Shown: positions 7,739-15,963, numbered from the stretch's first letter. The stretch is DNA of 18,405 nt from Candidatus Omnitrophota bacterium (GCA_028717105.1 JAQUOM010000022.1:1-18405); one strand, 5' to 3'. The notes: generated from the sequence alone by a model not told the origin. Program-made: numbers and translations.

Positions 7739-10556
7739 ACTTTTTCGACAATTAGGCCTTTGGGGCTTCTTTGTGGCGGTTGCGGCGCTCGGCGGCCGGG
7801 CGTGGGCCTTCGAGGACGTCCATTACGAACTGTCGGCGCAGTTTTTTCCGGAATCAAAATCGCTCTCGGGCGAGGAACTCCTGACGTTCACCAACGATAC
7901 CGGTCATTCCCTTGACGCTGTTTATCTGCGCATTTATCCCAACCATCATTATTCCAAGAAAGAGATCCGGGAGATATATCGTTACGCCAGTTATTTTAAG
8001 ATCAATCCTTTCCCGGACGGTTTTGATCAGGGGTCTTTTGAGCTTGAGTCTGTCAGCCGCAAAGAGGCAGGAGCGCAGACGGGCCTTTCCTTTGCGATCG
8101 AAGGAAAAGACAAGACCGTGCTGAAGATTCTTCTGGACCAGCCGTTGGCGGACGGCGGAACGCTGACATTGCACCTTTCTTTTAAGGCCCGTCTGCCGCA
8201 TCGTTATGGCCGTTATGGCTGGCACAAAGAGACGTTCGCCTTCAACCGGTGGTATCCCGTTTTAAGCGTCTATGCGGACGGCCGGTGGCTCAACCATCCG
8301 GATTACCTGCTTCATATGCCTTATGTCAGCGATGCGGCCTTGTATCGCCTGACATTTGAACTGCCCGGGGGGTATGCGTTTGTCAGCGGATGCGACGAGG
8401 TGGAGAGGCGCGTTGCCGATGACGGGCGCGTGACGGTCCGGGCGGTTTCATCCCATCCCTTGCGCGAATTGAGCCTGGCCGTCAGCCGCGACTACGGCGT
8501 CTATGAGATCGAAGAGGACGGCGTTTTGATCCAGTCTTATTATTTCGCCAGGGACGAGGCCCAGGCCCGCAAGGCCGCGAGGTCGGCCGCGGACCTCATC
8601 AGGTATTACGGCCGGATGTTCGGCGCCTATCCTTACAAGCGGTTTTCCATCGCGCCCATCTACCTGGGTTATGGCGGCAGCCAGAACTCCGGGATGATCT
8701 TTCTGGATTCGCGTCTCTATGAGATGCCCGTGTTTTTGGACAGATATTTTGATTTCCTCGTGTCCCATGAAACGGGCCACCAGTGGTGGTATAACGTCGT
8801 CGGCAACGATGAATTCCGGCAGCTCTGGCTCGATGAAGGCATCAATTCTTATTGGATCCTGAAATATCTCGAGCACAAATACGGGCCCGAGGCCAAGATT
8901 ATCGATATGCCCCGGTGGATGGAGGCCGTCATTCCCGATCCGACTTTTGATGCCGCGCGGACGTACCGGTGGTGGTATTTTGCCAAAAAGGGCCTGGATA
9001 AACCTGTTATGAGCGATATATCGAGTTTTTTTGAGCCGAGCATGATCTTTACCGTGGCCTACGGCAAGGGGTCGGCCGTGGTCGCCATGCTGTCCGGGCT
9101 TTTAGGGGAAGAAAAATTTCAGCATTTCATGCGGCGGTATTACGAGAAGCACCGGTATCAGACCGCCGATCTTTCAGATTTTACGCGGATGGCTGGCGAG
9201 GAATCCGGAAAGGATCTTTCCTGGTTTTTTGACCAGTGGCTCTACGGAAAAGGCGGCACAAACTACAGGCTCGATCGTCAAAAAGACGCCTTGCGCCTGC
9301 GTCGTCAGGGCGATCTGGTCATGCCCGTAGAGGTCAAGATGGATTTCACCGACGGCTCGCAGGAGGTCGTCGTTTCCGACGGGAAGGCAAAAAAAGAATT
9401 GATCCCCTTGCCGCAGGATAAAGTCTTGAAAGAGGCCCGTGCCGACGATGAAGGCCAGATCCTGGAAGTCGACAGGGTCGATGACGTCTGGCCGCGGCGC
9501 CTTCACGCGCGCCTGGTGCCTTTGTATCATCCGCTTTATGAGATCCCGCTTTTTGTTCCCCAGGACGCTTATAGCTGGATTACGGGCCCGAGTTTTTCAA
9601 AATACGGAGTGGGCCTGAAAACCAGTTTTCAGAGGCCGGGCGACTATCTTCTTTACGGGGCATCGCATTATGATTTCGGTTCCGAAAGCGTGAAATCGTC
9701 GGTCGGTTTCGAGAAGAACAACGTCTTCGGCACCTACCTGAGCTGGGGTTTTGAGGTTTTTCATCAGAACGCCCTGGGAGAAAAAGAAGAGGACCTGTTT
9801 TCCTACAAGCTTTATCTGCGCAGGGAGCTGGCTCTGGCGTACAGCCTCTTTGAGACCAACAGCCACGTGACGCTCTATTTGTTGCATAATAAGAGCCTGG
9901 GCAGCAAAGATTTTCTTGGCGCGCGCGAGGAGGCGCAGGGCCTGCGATACCGTCAGAAAAAAGAGACGATCGCGGGGCTGACGTATGAATCGGTAAACGC
10001 CGGGCCTTTCCCCGATCCCAGCGTCGGGTACAAGCTGAATGTGACCGAAGAGGTCGGCGGCCATCTGCTGGGCGGCACCGAAGCTTTTGTGCGCACATCC
10101 GTGGAATGGGACAAATATACCGAGATCGCGCGGGGGCACAAGATCGCCCTGCGGTTGAAGGGCGGATGGGGGTATCCGGAGGACAAATACCTGTTTTATC
10201 TTGGTTCCGGCACAGACCTTCGCGGCTACGATTATAAAAGTATTCAGGGCAGTTCTGTCCTGCTGGGGAGCCTGGAGTATCGTTTTCCGCTCGCTCGCGA
10301 CCTCGATGTGCGCATGCCTTACCGGCTTTTTTCCTTAGGCGAGGTGCAAGGGGTCGTCTTTTTCGACGCAGGTTCCGCCTGGTCCGATCATTTTAATGAA
10401 CCCGGTTTCAAAAAAGATGCGGGGTTCGGCCTGCGTTTCTTTTTTGATGTGGCGGGCGCAGCGGAGCGTTTTGCTTTGCGGATCGATACGGCATTTCCGT
10501 TGGACGGCGAGAAAAAAGGGCCCCGTGTCTGGGTCGGCATCAATCAGGCGTTCTGA
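7722..10556 (+). CDS. Secreted M1-type metallopeptidase fused to an Omp85-like outer-membrane barrel
   Basis: This is a 944-residue two-part protein. A signal peptide (about 1-29, cleavage after AWA) is followed by an M1 (gluzincin) fold. The zinc motif is HETGH (H349, E350, H353) with the third ligand E372 in LWLDEGINSY, i.e. HExxH-x18-E. The likely transition-state Tyr is Y447 in AYGKGSAVV. Residues 520-600 look like the beta-sandwich that follows M1 domains. From about 605 to 944 the sequence is amphipathic beta strands with 'DLRGYDYKSIQGS' (LRGY at 833-836, like the VRGF motif of Omp85 barrels), 'EYRFPL' and 'GVVFFDAGSAW'. It ends in Phe, as expected for BAM-assembled proteins. No POTRA domain is visible. 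The position equivalent to the GAMEN Glu is Gln (Q321). No Shine-Dalgarno is evident, so translational coupling to the overlapping glycosylase gene is likely. Confidence 0.83.
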   Translation: MMKNARLFRQLGLWGFFVAVAALGGRAWAFEDVHYELSAQFFPESKSLSGEELLTFTNDTGHSLDAVYLRIYPNHHYSKKEIREIYRYASYFKINPFPDGFDQGSFELESVSRKEAGAQTGLSFAIEGKDKTVLKILLDQPLADGGTLTLHLSFKARLPHRYGRYGWHKETFAFNRWYPVLSVYADGRWLNHPDYLLHMPYVSDAALYRLTFELPGGYAFVSGCDEVERRVADDGRVTVRAVSSHPLRELSLAVSRDYGVYEIEEDGVLIQSYYFARDEAQARKAARSAADLIRYYGRMFGAYPYKRFSIAPIYLGYGGSQNSGMIFLDSRLYEMPVFLDRYFDFLVSHETGHQWWYNVVGNDEFRQLWLDEGINSYWILKYLEHKYGPEAKIIDMPRWMEAVIPDPTFDAARTYRWWYFAKKGLDKPVMSDISSFFEPSMIFTVAYGKGSAVVAMLSGLLGEEKFQHFMRRYYEKHRYQTADLSDFTRMAGEESGKDLSWFFDQWLYGKGGTNYRLDRQKDALRLRRQGDLVMPVEVKMDFTDGSQEVVVSDGKAKKELIPLPQDKVLKEARADDEGQILEVDRVDDVWPRRLHARLVPLYHPLYEIPLFVPQDAYSWITGPSFSKYGVGLKTSFQRPGDYLLYGASHYDFGSESVKSSVGFEKNNVFGTYLSWGFEVFHQNALGEKEEDLFSYKLYLRRELALAYSLFETNSHVTLYLLHNKSLGSKDFLGAREEAQGLRYRQKKETIAGLTYESVNAGPFPDPSVGYKLNVTEEVGGHLLGGTEAFVRTSVEWDKYTEIARGHKIALRLKGGWGYPEDKYLFYLGSGTDLRGYDYKSIQGSSVLLGSLEYRFPLARDLDVRMPYRLFSLGEVQGVVFFDAGSAWSDHFNEPGFKKDAGFGLRFFFDVAGAAERFALRIDTAFPLDGEKKGPRVWVGINQAF

Positions 10557-10579
10557 TACGATAATAAAAACACATATCT

Positions 10580-12184
10580 ATGAATTTATCTTTGTCTTCC
10601 ATGCGCCGCGCTGGTTTTGTTTGCCTGCTTTTTGTGCTGGCTTTTACCCTGCGTTTTATGCTCATCAGCAAGGGGCCGTTCCATTACGATACGCTGGATT
10701 TGGCGATCTGCGCGCAAAAGACGCTGGCGACCGGCCTTCTTCAGTATGAGCACGGATCCGGTTATCCTTTGACCGTCGTGATGGGCGCCGTTTTCATCGT
10801 CGTCTTGCGTTTTTTCGGCGCGGCCGACCCGGTGTTCTGCGTGAATGTCATGAGCGTGTTCTTCGGCGCCGCCGGGGTCGTGGTTTTCTTTTTTTTCCTG
10901 GAGAAACTTTTCGATCCTTCGATGCCGGCCCGGCATCTTCCAACCGCCGGGCCTTTGCCTGAGGTCCCGCCGGGGAATGTTCCCGGATGGGCCGGCAAGG
11001 CCGAACCCGGGCCTTCAGGGCTCCATTCCCGCCGGGCTTTTTACAGCGCCATCCTTCTGGCCTTGTTGGGCGCTCATGTCGCCATTTCGACGTTCGGCAA
11101 AAGTCTGACACTGAGCATCTTTTTTTCACTCGCGAGCGCTTATTTCTTGTTGTGTTATCTCAAAGACGGCCGCCGGCTCTGTTTTTTTTATGCGATCGCT
11201 TTTCTTGGTTTTTGCGCTGCGACGCGCCTCTCGGACCTCTTGGTCCTGGCGCCTCTTCTTTATCTTTTGGCACGCTATGGGCGCACGGAGGCCTCCCGTC
11301 TCAGGGACCTTTTTGTTTTTGCCGGGCTTTCTCTGGCGACGGCCTTTATTTATTACCTGCCGATGCTCATGCAGAAGGGGTTCGGCCAGTTTCATGACGT
11401 TCTTTCCACCAGCCGCCAGGCCAGTTTCCTGGGCCCCGTCTCGTTTATTTTTCCGAAATCCATCGCCTGGCTCGTCGATTCCCTGCGGCCGGAAGGGGTG
11501 CTGATGGCGGTCTGCGGGCTGGGTTTTCTTTTTATTCACAGGCGTTTGAAGGAACTTGTTTTTTTATTGTTATGGTTTTGTGTTTTTCAGATATTTTACG
11601 GCAACGTCTCTTCCAGCGGCGTGCGTTATCTTGTGATCGGGTGGCTGCCGCTCCTGGCCGCCCAAGGGTATTTTCTCGGTTCCTATCGCGGCCGGGCGGC
11701 GTACGGCGCTTTCGTCATTCTTTTATGGCTGGCCCTGGCGGGTTTCTGGCGTGATTTGCCGGCCATGGAATTCAGGCACCGCCATGCCTTGCAGGCGGAC
11801 TACGCCCGATGGGTCGCTTCGAAGACTCCGTCGGACAGCGTCGTTATCGCCGTGGACGAGGCGATTTTCCTGCAATTCTATACGGATCGGGAGGTCGTTG
11901 TCAGGCCCGTGACATGCCGCGGGGATGAATTGAAGGTTTTTTACAGAGAGGCGATCGATCCGGTCTTAGCGGCGGGCCGCCGCGTCTTTATGGTGCGTTC
12001 CAGCCTTGCGTATGACGAGTGCTTCGCTTTCAGGAAGACCTTGAAGGATCTTTATCGCGTCAAAATGGCCGGCATCAAGACCAATGAAGACTGGCACCAC
12101 GCTTTATTGAACCAGGTGCTGTTTAAAGAGGAACTTTACGAATTATTTCCGCGGGAAGAGCCTGCAGGAGAAAAAATCCCATGA
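10580..12184 (+). CDS. GT-C membrane glycosyltransferase, GT39/ArnT-like
   Basis: This is a 534-residue protein with about ten or more hydrophobic segments in the first 390 residues and a soluble C-terminal part of about 145 residues. After the first membrane helix comes an acidic loop, FHYDTLDLAICAQKTLATG (D37, D40), as expected for the catalytic loop of lipid-phosphate-sugar-dependent GT-C transferases. These enzymes move a sugar from a polyprenyl-phosphate donor onto a protein or lipid on the outer side of the inner membrane. A Pro/Gly-rich stretch (about 113-148) after the third hydrophobic segment looks like a lineage-specific loop. The start codon lies 23 nt after the barrel gene and lacks a clear Shine-Dalgarno; ATG 10601 is an alternative. 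The stop overlaps the era start (ATGA). Substrate and donor are unknown. Confidence 0.75.
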   Translation: MNLSLSSMRRAGFVCLLFVLAFTLRFMLISKGPFHYDTLDLAICAQKTLATGLLQYEHGSGYPLTVVMGAVFIVVLRFFGAADPVFCVNVMSVFFGAAGVVVFFFFLEKLFDPSMPARHLPTAGPLPEVPPGNVPGWAGKAEPGPSGLHSRRAFYSAILLALLGAHVAISTFGKSLTLSIFFSLASAYFLLCYLKDGRRLCFFYAIAFLGFCAATRLSDLLVLAPLLYLLARYGRTEASRLRDLFVFAGLSLATAFIYYLPMLMQKGFGQFHDVLSTSRQASFLGPVSFIFPKSIAWLVDSLRPEGVLMAVCGLGFLFIHRRLKELVFLLLWFCVFQIFYGNVSSSGVRYLVIGWLPLLAAQGYFLGSYRGRAAYGAFVILLWLALAGFWRDLPAMEFRHRHALQADYARWVASKTPSDSVVIAVDEAIFLQFYTDREVVVRPVTCRGDELKVFYREAIDPVLAAGRRVFMVRSSLAYDECFAFRKTLKDLYRVKMAGIKTNEDWHHALLNQVLFKEELYELFPREEPAGEKIP

Positions 12185-13083
12185 AATCCGGCATGGTGGC
12201 GATAGTCGGGCGGCCGAACGTCGGCAAATCAACGCTTTTGAATTATTTGGCTGGTGAGAAGGTGGCGATCGTGTCTCCTGTGCCGCAGACGACGCGGCAC
12301 CAGATCCGGGCCATCATCAATGATGTCCGGGGGCAGGTCGTTTTTTGCGATACGCCGGGCCTGCAGACGAGCCGCCATGCCTTGGACCGCGCCATGGTCG
12401 GCCTGATCAATGACTCGGTCGAAGGCGCAGACGTGATCTTGCATATCGTCGATGTTTCCAAGCATGTCGGAGAAGAGGAGGAGGCGGCTGTCCAGAGGCT
12501 TCATCGTGCCCGCGCGCCGGTCATCCTGGGATTGAACAAGGTGGATTTACCGGCGCAGTATATCTCGGAATATGTGTCGCTTTGGGAGCGAGCCCTCGGT
12601 CGTCCTGTCAGCGGGGCCACGGACCGTTTAATGCCCGTGCCTATGTCGGCGATCAAGGGGACCAATATCGACAAGCTTGTGGAGGAGATCTTCGCGCGTC
12701 TTTCGGAAGGGGAGGCCTTGTATCCTGCGGATGTCCTGACGGATTTTCCGCGGCAACTGGCGGTCCAGGATGTCATCCGCGAAAAACTTCTCTTTCTGCT
12801 GAGGGAAGAATTGCCGTTTTCCCTGGCTGTCCTTGCCGAAGAGATCGTCGACCGCAGCGAAAAGCTGACGTACGTCAAGGCGACCATTTTTGTCGAAAGG
12901 GAGACGCAAAAGGCGATCGCGATCGGAAAAAACGGAGCGATCCTCAAAAAGGCCGGAGAGAGCGCCCGCAAAGAACTGCAAGACATCTATGGGAAGAAAT
13001 TTTTCCTTGATCTTTGGGTCAAGGCAGATAAAAAATGGAAAGAAGACAGAGAACTCCTCCAGAGGATGGGGTACCTTGTTTAA
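12181..13083 (+). CDS. era: GTPase Era, 30S ribosome assembly factor
   Basis: This is a 300-residue full-length Era. The GTPase domain has G1 GRPNVGKST (10-18), the conserved 'PQTTRHQIRAI' switch segment, G3 DTPG (57-60), G4 NKVD (119-122) and G5 MSAIKG (155-160). The linker segment 'YPADVLTDFP' is typical of Era. The C-terminal type II KH domain carries GKNG (249-252) and ends in the family-like 'LDLWVKADKKWKEDRELL..MGY'. Era binds the 3' end of 16S rRNA and helps mature the small subunit at the membrane-cytosol interface. The gene starts inside the preceding glycosyltransferase stop (ATGA), with AGGAG about 10 nt upstream. Length and motifs are normal, and the assignment is secure. Confidence 0.97.
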   Translation: MKSGMVAIVGRPNVGKSTLLNYLAGEKVAIVSPVPQTTRHQIRAIINDVRGQVVFCDTPGLQTSRHALDRAMVGLINDSVEGADVILHIVDVSKHVGEEEEAAVQRLHRARAPVILGLNKVDLPAQYISEYVSLWERALGRPVSGATDRLMPVPMSAIKGTNIDKLVEEIFARLSEGEALYPADVLTDFPRQLAVQDVIREKLLFLLREELPFSLAVLAEEIVDRSEKLTYVKATIFVERETQKAIAIGKNGAILKKAGESARKELQDIYGKKFFLDLWVKADKKWKEDRELLQRMGYLV

Positions 13084-13113
13084 AGCTGTGCGTTTCAAGT
13101 GATAAGCCGTAAA
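13082..13113 (-). repeat. Degenerate heptamer tract, second copy, opposite orientation
   Basis: On the minus strand the units read CCCTTTA, CGGCTTA, TCACTTG, AAACGCA and CAGCTTT. The corresponding + strand tetramers AAAG, TGCG, CAAG, TAAG and TAAA are spaced exactly 7 nt apart at 13082, 13089, 13096, 13103 and 13110. It spans the era stop codon and the gap before the M20 gene, and resembles the clearer tract at 962-1045. It is short and degenerate, so chance remains possible. Confidence 0.35.
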
Positions 13114-13123
13114 GGGAGTGAAG

Positions 13124-14272
13124 ATGATTAACAAGAAACGCCTTGTCAGATTGACCCGGCAATTGTTGAGGATCAATTCCGAAAACCCCCCGGGGGACGA
13201 AAGGGCTGTTGCTCGTTTTGTGGCATCTTATCTGCGCCGTGCCGGCCTTGCGTCCCGCATCTTAAGATATTATCCGCGGCGGGACAATGTGATAGCGGTC
13301 TTGCCGGGCCGTTCGAAGAGGTATTCGGTCCTGCTTTCGCCGCATCTCGATACGGTCCCGGCGGGCAAAGGCTGGAAGCACGGGCCGTTTTCCGGCGCGA
13401 CAGTATCCGGGAGGATCTACGGCCGCGGTGCAACGGATTGCAAGGGGAACCTCGCCGTGGCCATGGAGGCCCTTCACAGCCTGAAGGAAGACGGCGCCGT
13501 TTTAAGGGGGGATTGGGTTTTCCTGGCAACGGCGGATGAAGAGACGGGGTCCGGCAAGGGGCTGGTGCCCTGGCTCGAGCGTTGCCGCCGGAAGCCCGAC
13601 TACGCCTTGATCCTGGATTCCGACGAGTTCAACATTATTACCGCGCAAAAAGGGCTTATTCATTTTAAGGTCAGGGTGCCCGGCCGCAAGGCACACGGCG
13701 CCTATCCTTCCCGGGGCGTCAACGCTATCGACAGGGCCGTGGTATTGATCTCTGCGCTCAAGAAGATAAAATTGCCTTTTCGGCGGCACGCCCTTCTTAA
13801 GCCGCCGACGGTCAATATCGGAACGATCTGCGGCGGCGATAAGGTCAATATGGTGGCGGACTGGTGTGAATTTGAGGTGGACCTGCGTTTTCTGCCCGGC
13901 ATGGCCGCCCCGGCGATCCTGGAGCAGGTCCGGGAGACGTTTCGCGGCACCGGGGTGCCCTTCAGGCTTGAGATTCACGATATCCAGCAGCCTTATGAGA
14001 TCGCGACGGACCATCCTCTCGTGCGCGCTCTCCGGGCCGCCGCAAAGGGGGTCGTTGCATCTTCTCCTGTCAGGGGAAGCGAAGGGGCGACCGTCATCAC
14101 CTTTTTTAAACGTAAGGGCATCCCGGCCGTAGCCACAGGCTGGGGCGCCGGCGGCTGTGCCCATGCCACGGATGAATTTGTCCGGGTCGCCGACATGTAT
14201 CGCGGTGCGCGGATCCTGGAGCGTTTTATCAAGACTTTCGATACCGGCTTTTCTTCAGGGCCCGGCAGGTGA
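13124..14272 (+). CDS. M20 family zinc metallopeptidase (ArgE/DapE/carboxypeptidase type)
   Basis: This is a 382-residue cytosolic di-zinc amidohydrolase with no signal peptide. The metal and catalytic residues are in order: H74 with D76 in SPHLDTVP, bridging D105 in GATDCKG, E139/E140 in ADEETGS, an Asp in LILDSDEFN, and H347 in GGCAHATDEF. A dimerisation or lid segment begins at 'GLIHFKVRVPGRKAHGAYP', with the expected His. Family members remove acyl groups from ornithine or diaminopimelate or cleave dipeptides, and the sequence does not show which. I chose ATG 13124 because GGGAG lies 5 nt upstream; the earlier in-frame GTG 13118 overlaps that site. The gap of 40 nt after era is mostly heptamer repeat. 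Confidence 0.85.
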   Translation: MINKKRLVRLTRQLLRINSENPPGDERAVARFVASYLRRAGLASRILRYYPRRDNVIAVLPGRSKRYSVLLSPHLDTVPAGKGWKHGPFSGATVSGRIYGRGATDCKGNLAVAMEALHSLKEDGAVLRGDWVFLATADEETGSGKGLVPWLERCRRKPDYALILDSDEFNIITAQKGLIHFKVRVPGRKAHGAYPSRGVNAIDRAVVLISALKKIKLPFRRHALLKPPTVNIGTICGGDKVNMVADWCEFEVDLRFLPGMAAPAILEQVRETFRGTGVPFRLEIHDIQQPYEIATDHPLVRALRAAAKGVVASSPVRGSEGATVITFFKRKGIPAVATGWGAGGCAHATDEFVRVADMYRGARILERFIKTFDTGFSSGPGR

Positions 14273-14280
14273 TTCTTCTA

Positions 14281-14309
14281 TTGAACTGTTTTTCAAAAAG
14301 GGATAGAAT
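14281..14309 (+). promoter_or_regulatory. Promoter placed for a near-leaderless PAC2 transcript
   Basis: TTGAAC (14281-14286) is followed after 17 bp by TAGAAT (14304-14309). The ATG of the PAC2 gene is at 14321, only 11 nt after the -10 box, so the mRNA would start within a few bases of the start codon. No Shine-Dalgarno is present at a usable distance; AAGGG near 14299 is too far away. The TAGAAT box and 17-bp spacing match the promoter at 899-927. Confidence 0.5.
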
Positions 14310-14320
14310 AAGCTTCCATC

Positions 14321-15289
14321 ATGAAATCCATCACCATAAAAAAACGGATTCGCCTGAAGAATCCCGTCTTGATAGCGGCGTGGCCCGGTATGGGGGATGT
14401 GGCGCTCAAGGCTGCCATGTATCTTAAAGACAAGCTGGGCGCCCAGGAGTTTGCGTCCCTGGAATCTTGCGAGTATTTTCATCCGTCCGGCGTCTGGATT
14501 GAGAACAATCTGATCGATGTCCCCCAGCATCCCGTCGGCCATTTTTATTTCTTCCGGAATCCGGGCGGCGCGTCCGACCTGATCATTTTTATCAGCGATG
14601 CCCAGCCTTTCATCGAGAAGGGGTATGAATATGCCGCCGAGATCGTGGATTTCATCATCTCCATGAAGGTCCGCACGGTCTATACGTTCGCAGCCATGCC
14701 GCTCCCGATCGAACATACGCAGGTCCCCGAAGTCTACGCCGTCTCCACGAAAAAAGAAATTTTGGAACAGTTCGAGAAAGCGAACGTCAAGAGCATGCCT
14801 TCAGGCCAGATCAGCGGCTTAAACGGCCTCATCCTCGGGGTGGCCAAGGAGAAGGGGCTCGACGGCGTCTGTCTTTTGGGAGAGATCCCTCTTTACACCA
14901 TCCAGATCGAAAATCCCATGGCTTCCAAAATGGTCCTGGAGGTCCTGGCCCGCTACTTGAACCTGTCGCTGGATCTTGATGAGTTGCAGAAACACGCCGA
15001 TCAGATCAACCAGGAGATCGAGCACCTGATTGAATATCTTAAAAACCCTCCGGAGGAAGAAAAGCCCATCGACCAGAAAGAGATTGATATTATCAAGAGG
15101 GGGCTGGCGGAGTCGGCGGATCTGCCGGATTCAGCCAGGGGCAGGATCGATGAATTGTTCCGGCAGGCCAAAAAGGACCTTTCCCGCGCGATCGAGCTTA
15201 AAAAAGAGTTGGACAAATGGAACGTCTACGAAAAATACGAAGACAGTTTTCTCGATCTCTTCAAAAAGCCTCCGAAAAAAAACAATTAG
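14321..15289 (+). CDS. PAC2 family protein
   Basis: This is a 322-residue soluble protein of the PAC2 (proteasome assembly chaperone 2-like) family. The conserved start 'KNPVLIAAWPGMGDVALKAAMYL' (13-35) is followed by 'DLIIFISDAQP', 'VYTFAAMPLPIEHTQ', 'GQISGLNGLILGVAKEKGLDGVCLLGEIP' and 'NPMASKMVLEVLARYL'. A charged helical C-terminal part (about 218-312) ends in 'WNVYEKYEDSFLDLF'. In eukaryotes PAC2 helps assemble 20S proteasomes. Archaeal and bacterial relatives are common, but most have no established function. No proteasome gene is visible in this window. The start is ATG 14321, with a promoter directly upstream. The HAD gene follows after 44 nt and may be cotranscribed. Confidence 0.88.
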   Translation: MKSITIKKRIRLKNPVLIAAWPGMGDVALKAAMYLKDKLGAQEFASLESCEYFHPSGVWIENNLIDVPQHPVGHFYFFRNPGGASDLIIFISDAQPFIEKGYEYAAEIVDFIISMKVRTVYTFAAMPLPIEHTQVPEVYAVSTKKEILEQFEKANVKSMPSGQISGLNGLILGVAKEKGLDGVCLLGEIPLYTIQIENPMASKMVLEVLARYLNLSLDLDELQKHADQINQEIEHLIEYLKNPPEEEKPIDQKEIDIIKRGLAESADLPDSARGRIDELFRQAKKDLSRAIELKKELDKWNVYEKYEDSFLDLFKKPPKKNN

Positions 15290-15333
15290 GCGCCGTCCGG
15301 TCTTTGGAGAGGGGTCGAGGGCGCACCGCCGCC

Positions 15334-15963
15334 GTGAAGTTGATCCTTTGCGATCTCGGGAATGTGCTGTTGAATTTCGACCATCGCATCGCCGTGCGCC
15401 GCATCCTGCCGTATTGCGCCAAGTCCTCCGACGAGATCTATCAGTTGTTCTTCGATTCCCCTTTCACGAAAGATTATGAAGAGGGAAAAATCTCTTCGCG
15501 CGTTTTTTTCCGCAAGATCGGGCAGGCCCTGGCCCTTCAGGGATTGGCGTATCGGGATTTCTGCGCGTTCTGGAATGAGATATTTTTCGATTCCATCGGC
15601 ATGGTGACGTGGCTTGAGGAACTCAAAAAGGACTTTCGTCTCCACCTTGTTTCCAATATCAACGAACTGCATTACCGCTATATCCGCAGAAATTTTCCAC
15701 GGCACCTGGATGTCTTTGACGATATTTTTTTATCTTACAAGGTCGGCCACCGTAAGCCCCACAAGGTCATTTACGACCGGGCGATCCGGGCGTCGGCCTG
15801 CCGCCTGTCGGAAGTCCTTTATATCGACGACAGGGAGGACCTCGTCGCGGCCGCCTCAAGGCGCGGGATCCGTTCGGTCGTCTTCAGGAATGTCGGGGAT
15901 TGCCGCCGGCAGCTCAAAGAGATGGGGATATGGCCCAGACTCAGCAGCAGGATGTCATCTTAA
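15334..15963 (+). CDS. HAD family hydrolase (YihX-like phosphatase)
   Basis: This is a 209-residue cytosolic HAD-superfamily phosphatase. Motif I is LILCDLGNVLLNF with nucleophile D7; the usual second Asp (DxD) is Gly, as in YihX-type proteins that begin 'FDLGNV'. Motif II is the Ser in LVSNINE (S108), motif III the Lys in GHRKPHKVIY (K141), and motif IV the acidic pair in YIDDRED (D165/D166). A helical cap lies at about 15-95. E. coli YihX dephosphorylates glucose-1-phosphate; the substrate here is unknown. I chose GTG 15334 because the nucleophile motif normally begins within ten residues of the N-terminus. The open frame extends upstream to ATG 15217, inside the PAC2 gene, but that extension looks non-native. 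The 3' end overlaps the ABC ATPase start by 34 nt. Confidence 0.82.
   Translation: MKLILCDLGNVLLNFDHRIAVRRILPYCAKSSDEIYQLFFDSPFTKDYEEGKISSRVFFRKIGQALALQGLAYRDFCAFWNEIFFDSIGMVTWLEELKKDFRLHLVSNINELHYRYIRRNFPRHLDVFDDIFLSYKVGHRKPHKVIYDRAIRASACRLSEVLYIDDREDLVAAASRRGIRSVVFRNVGDCRRQLKEMGIWPRLSSRMSS

Noticed and set aside
10554..10565. Extended -10-like sequence TGATACGAT before the glycosyltransferase
   Set aside because: No matching -35 box, and the gap is only 23 nt inside an apparent gene run. Too weak to list.
15217..15333. N-terminal extension of the HAD protein from ATG 15217
   Set aside because: It would overlap the PAC2 coding region and place the nucleophile motif 39 residues too deep. 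GTG 15334 gives the family-standard N-terminus.
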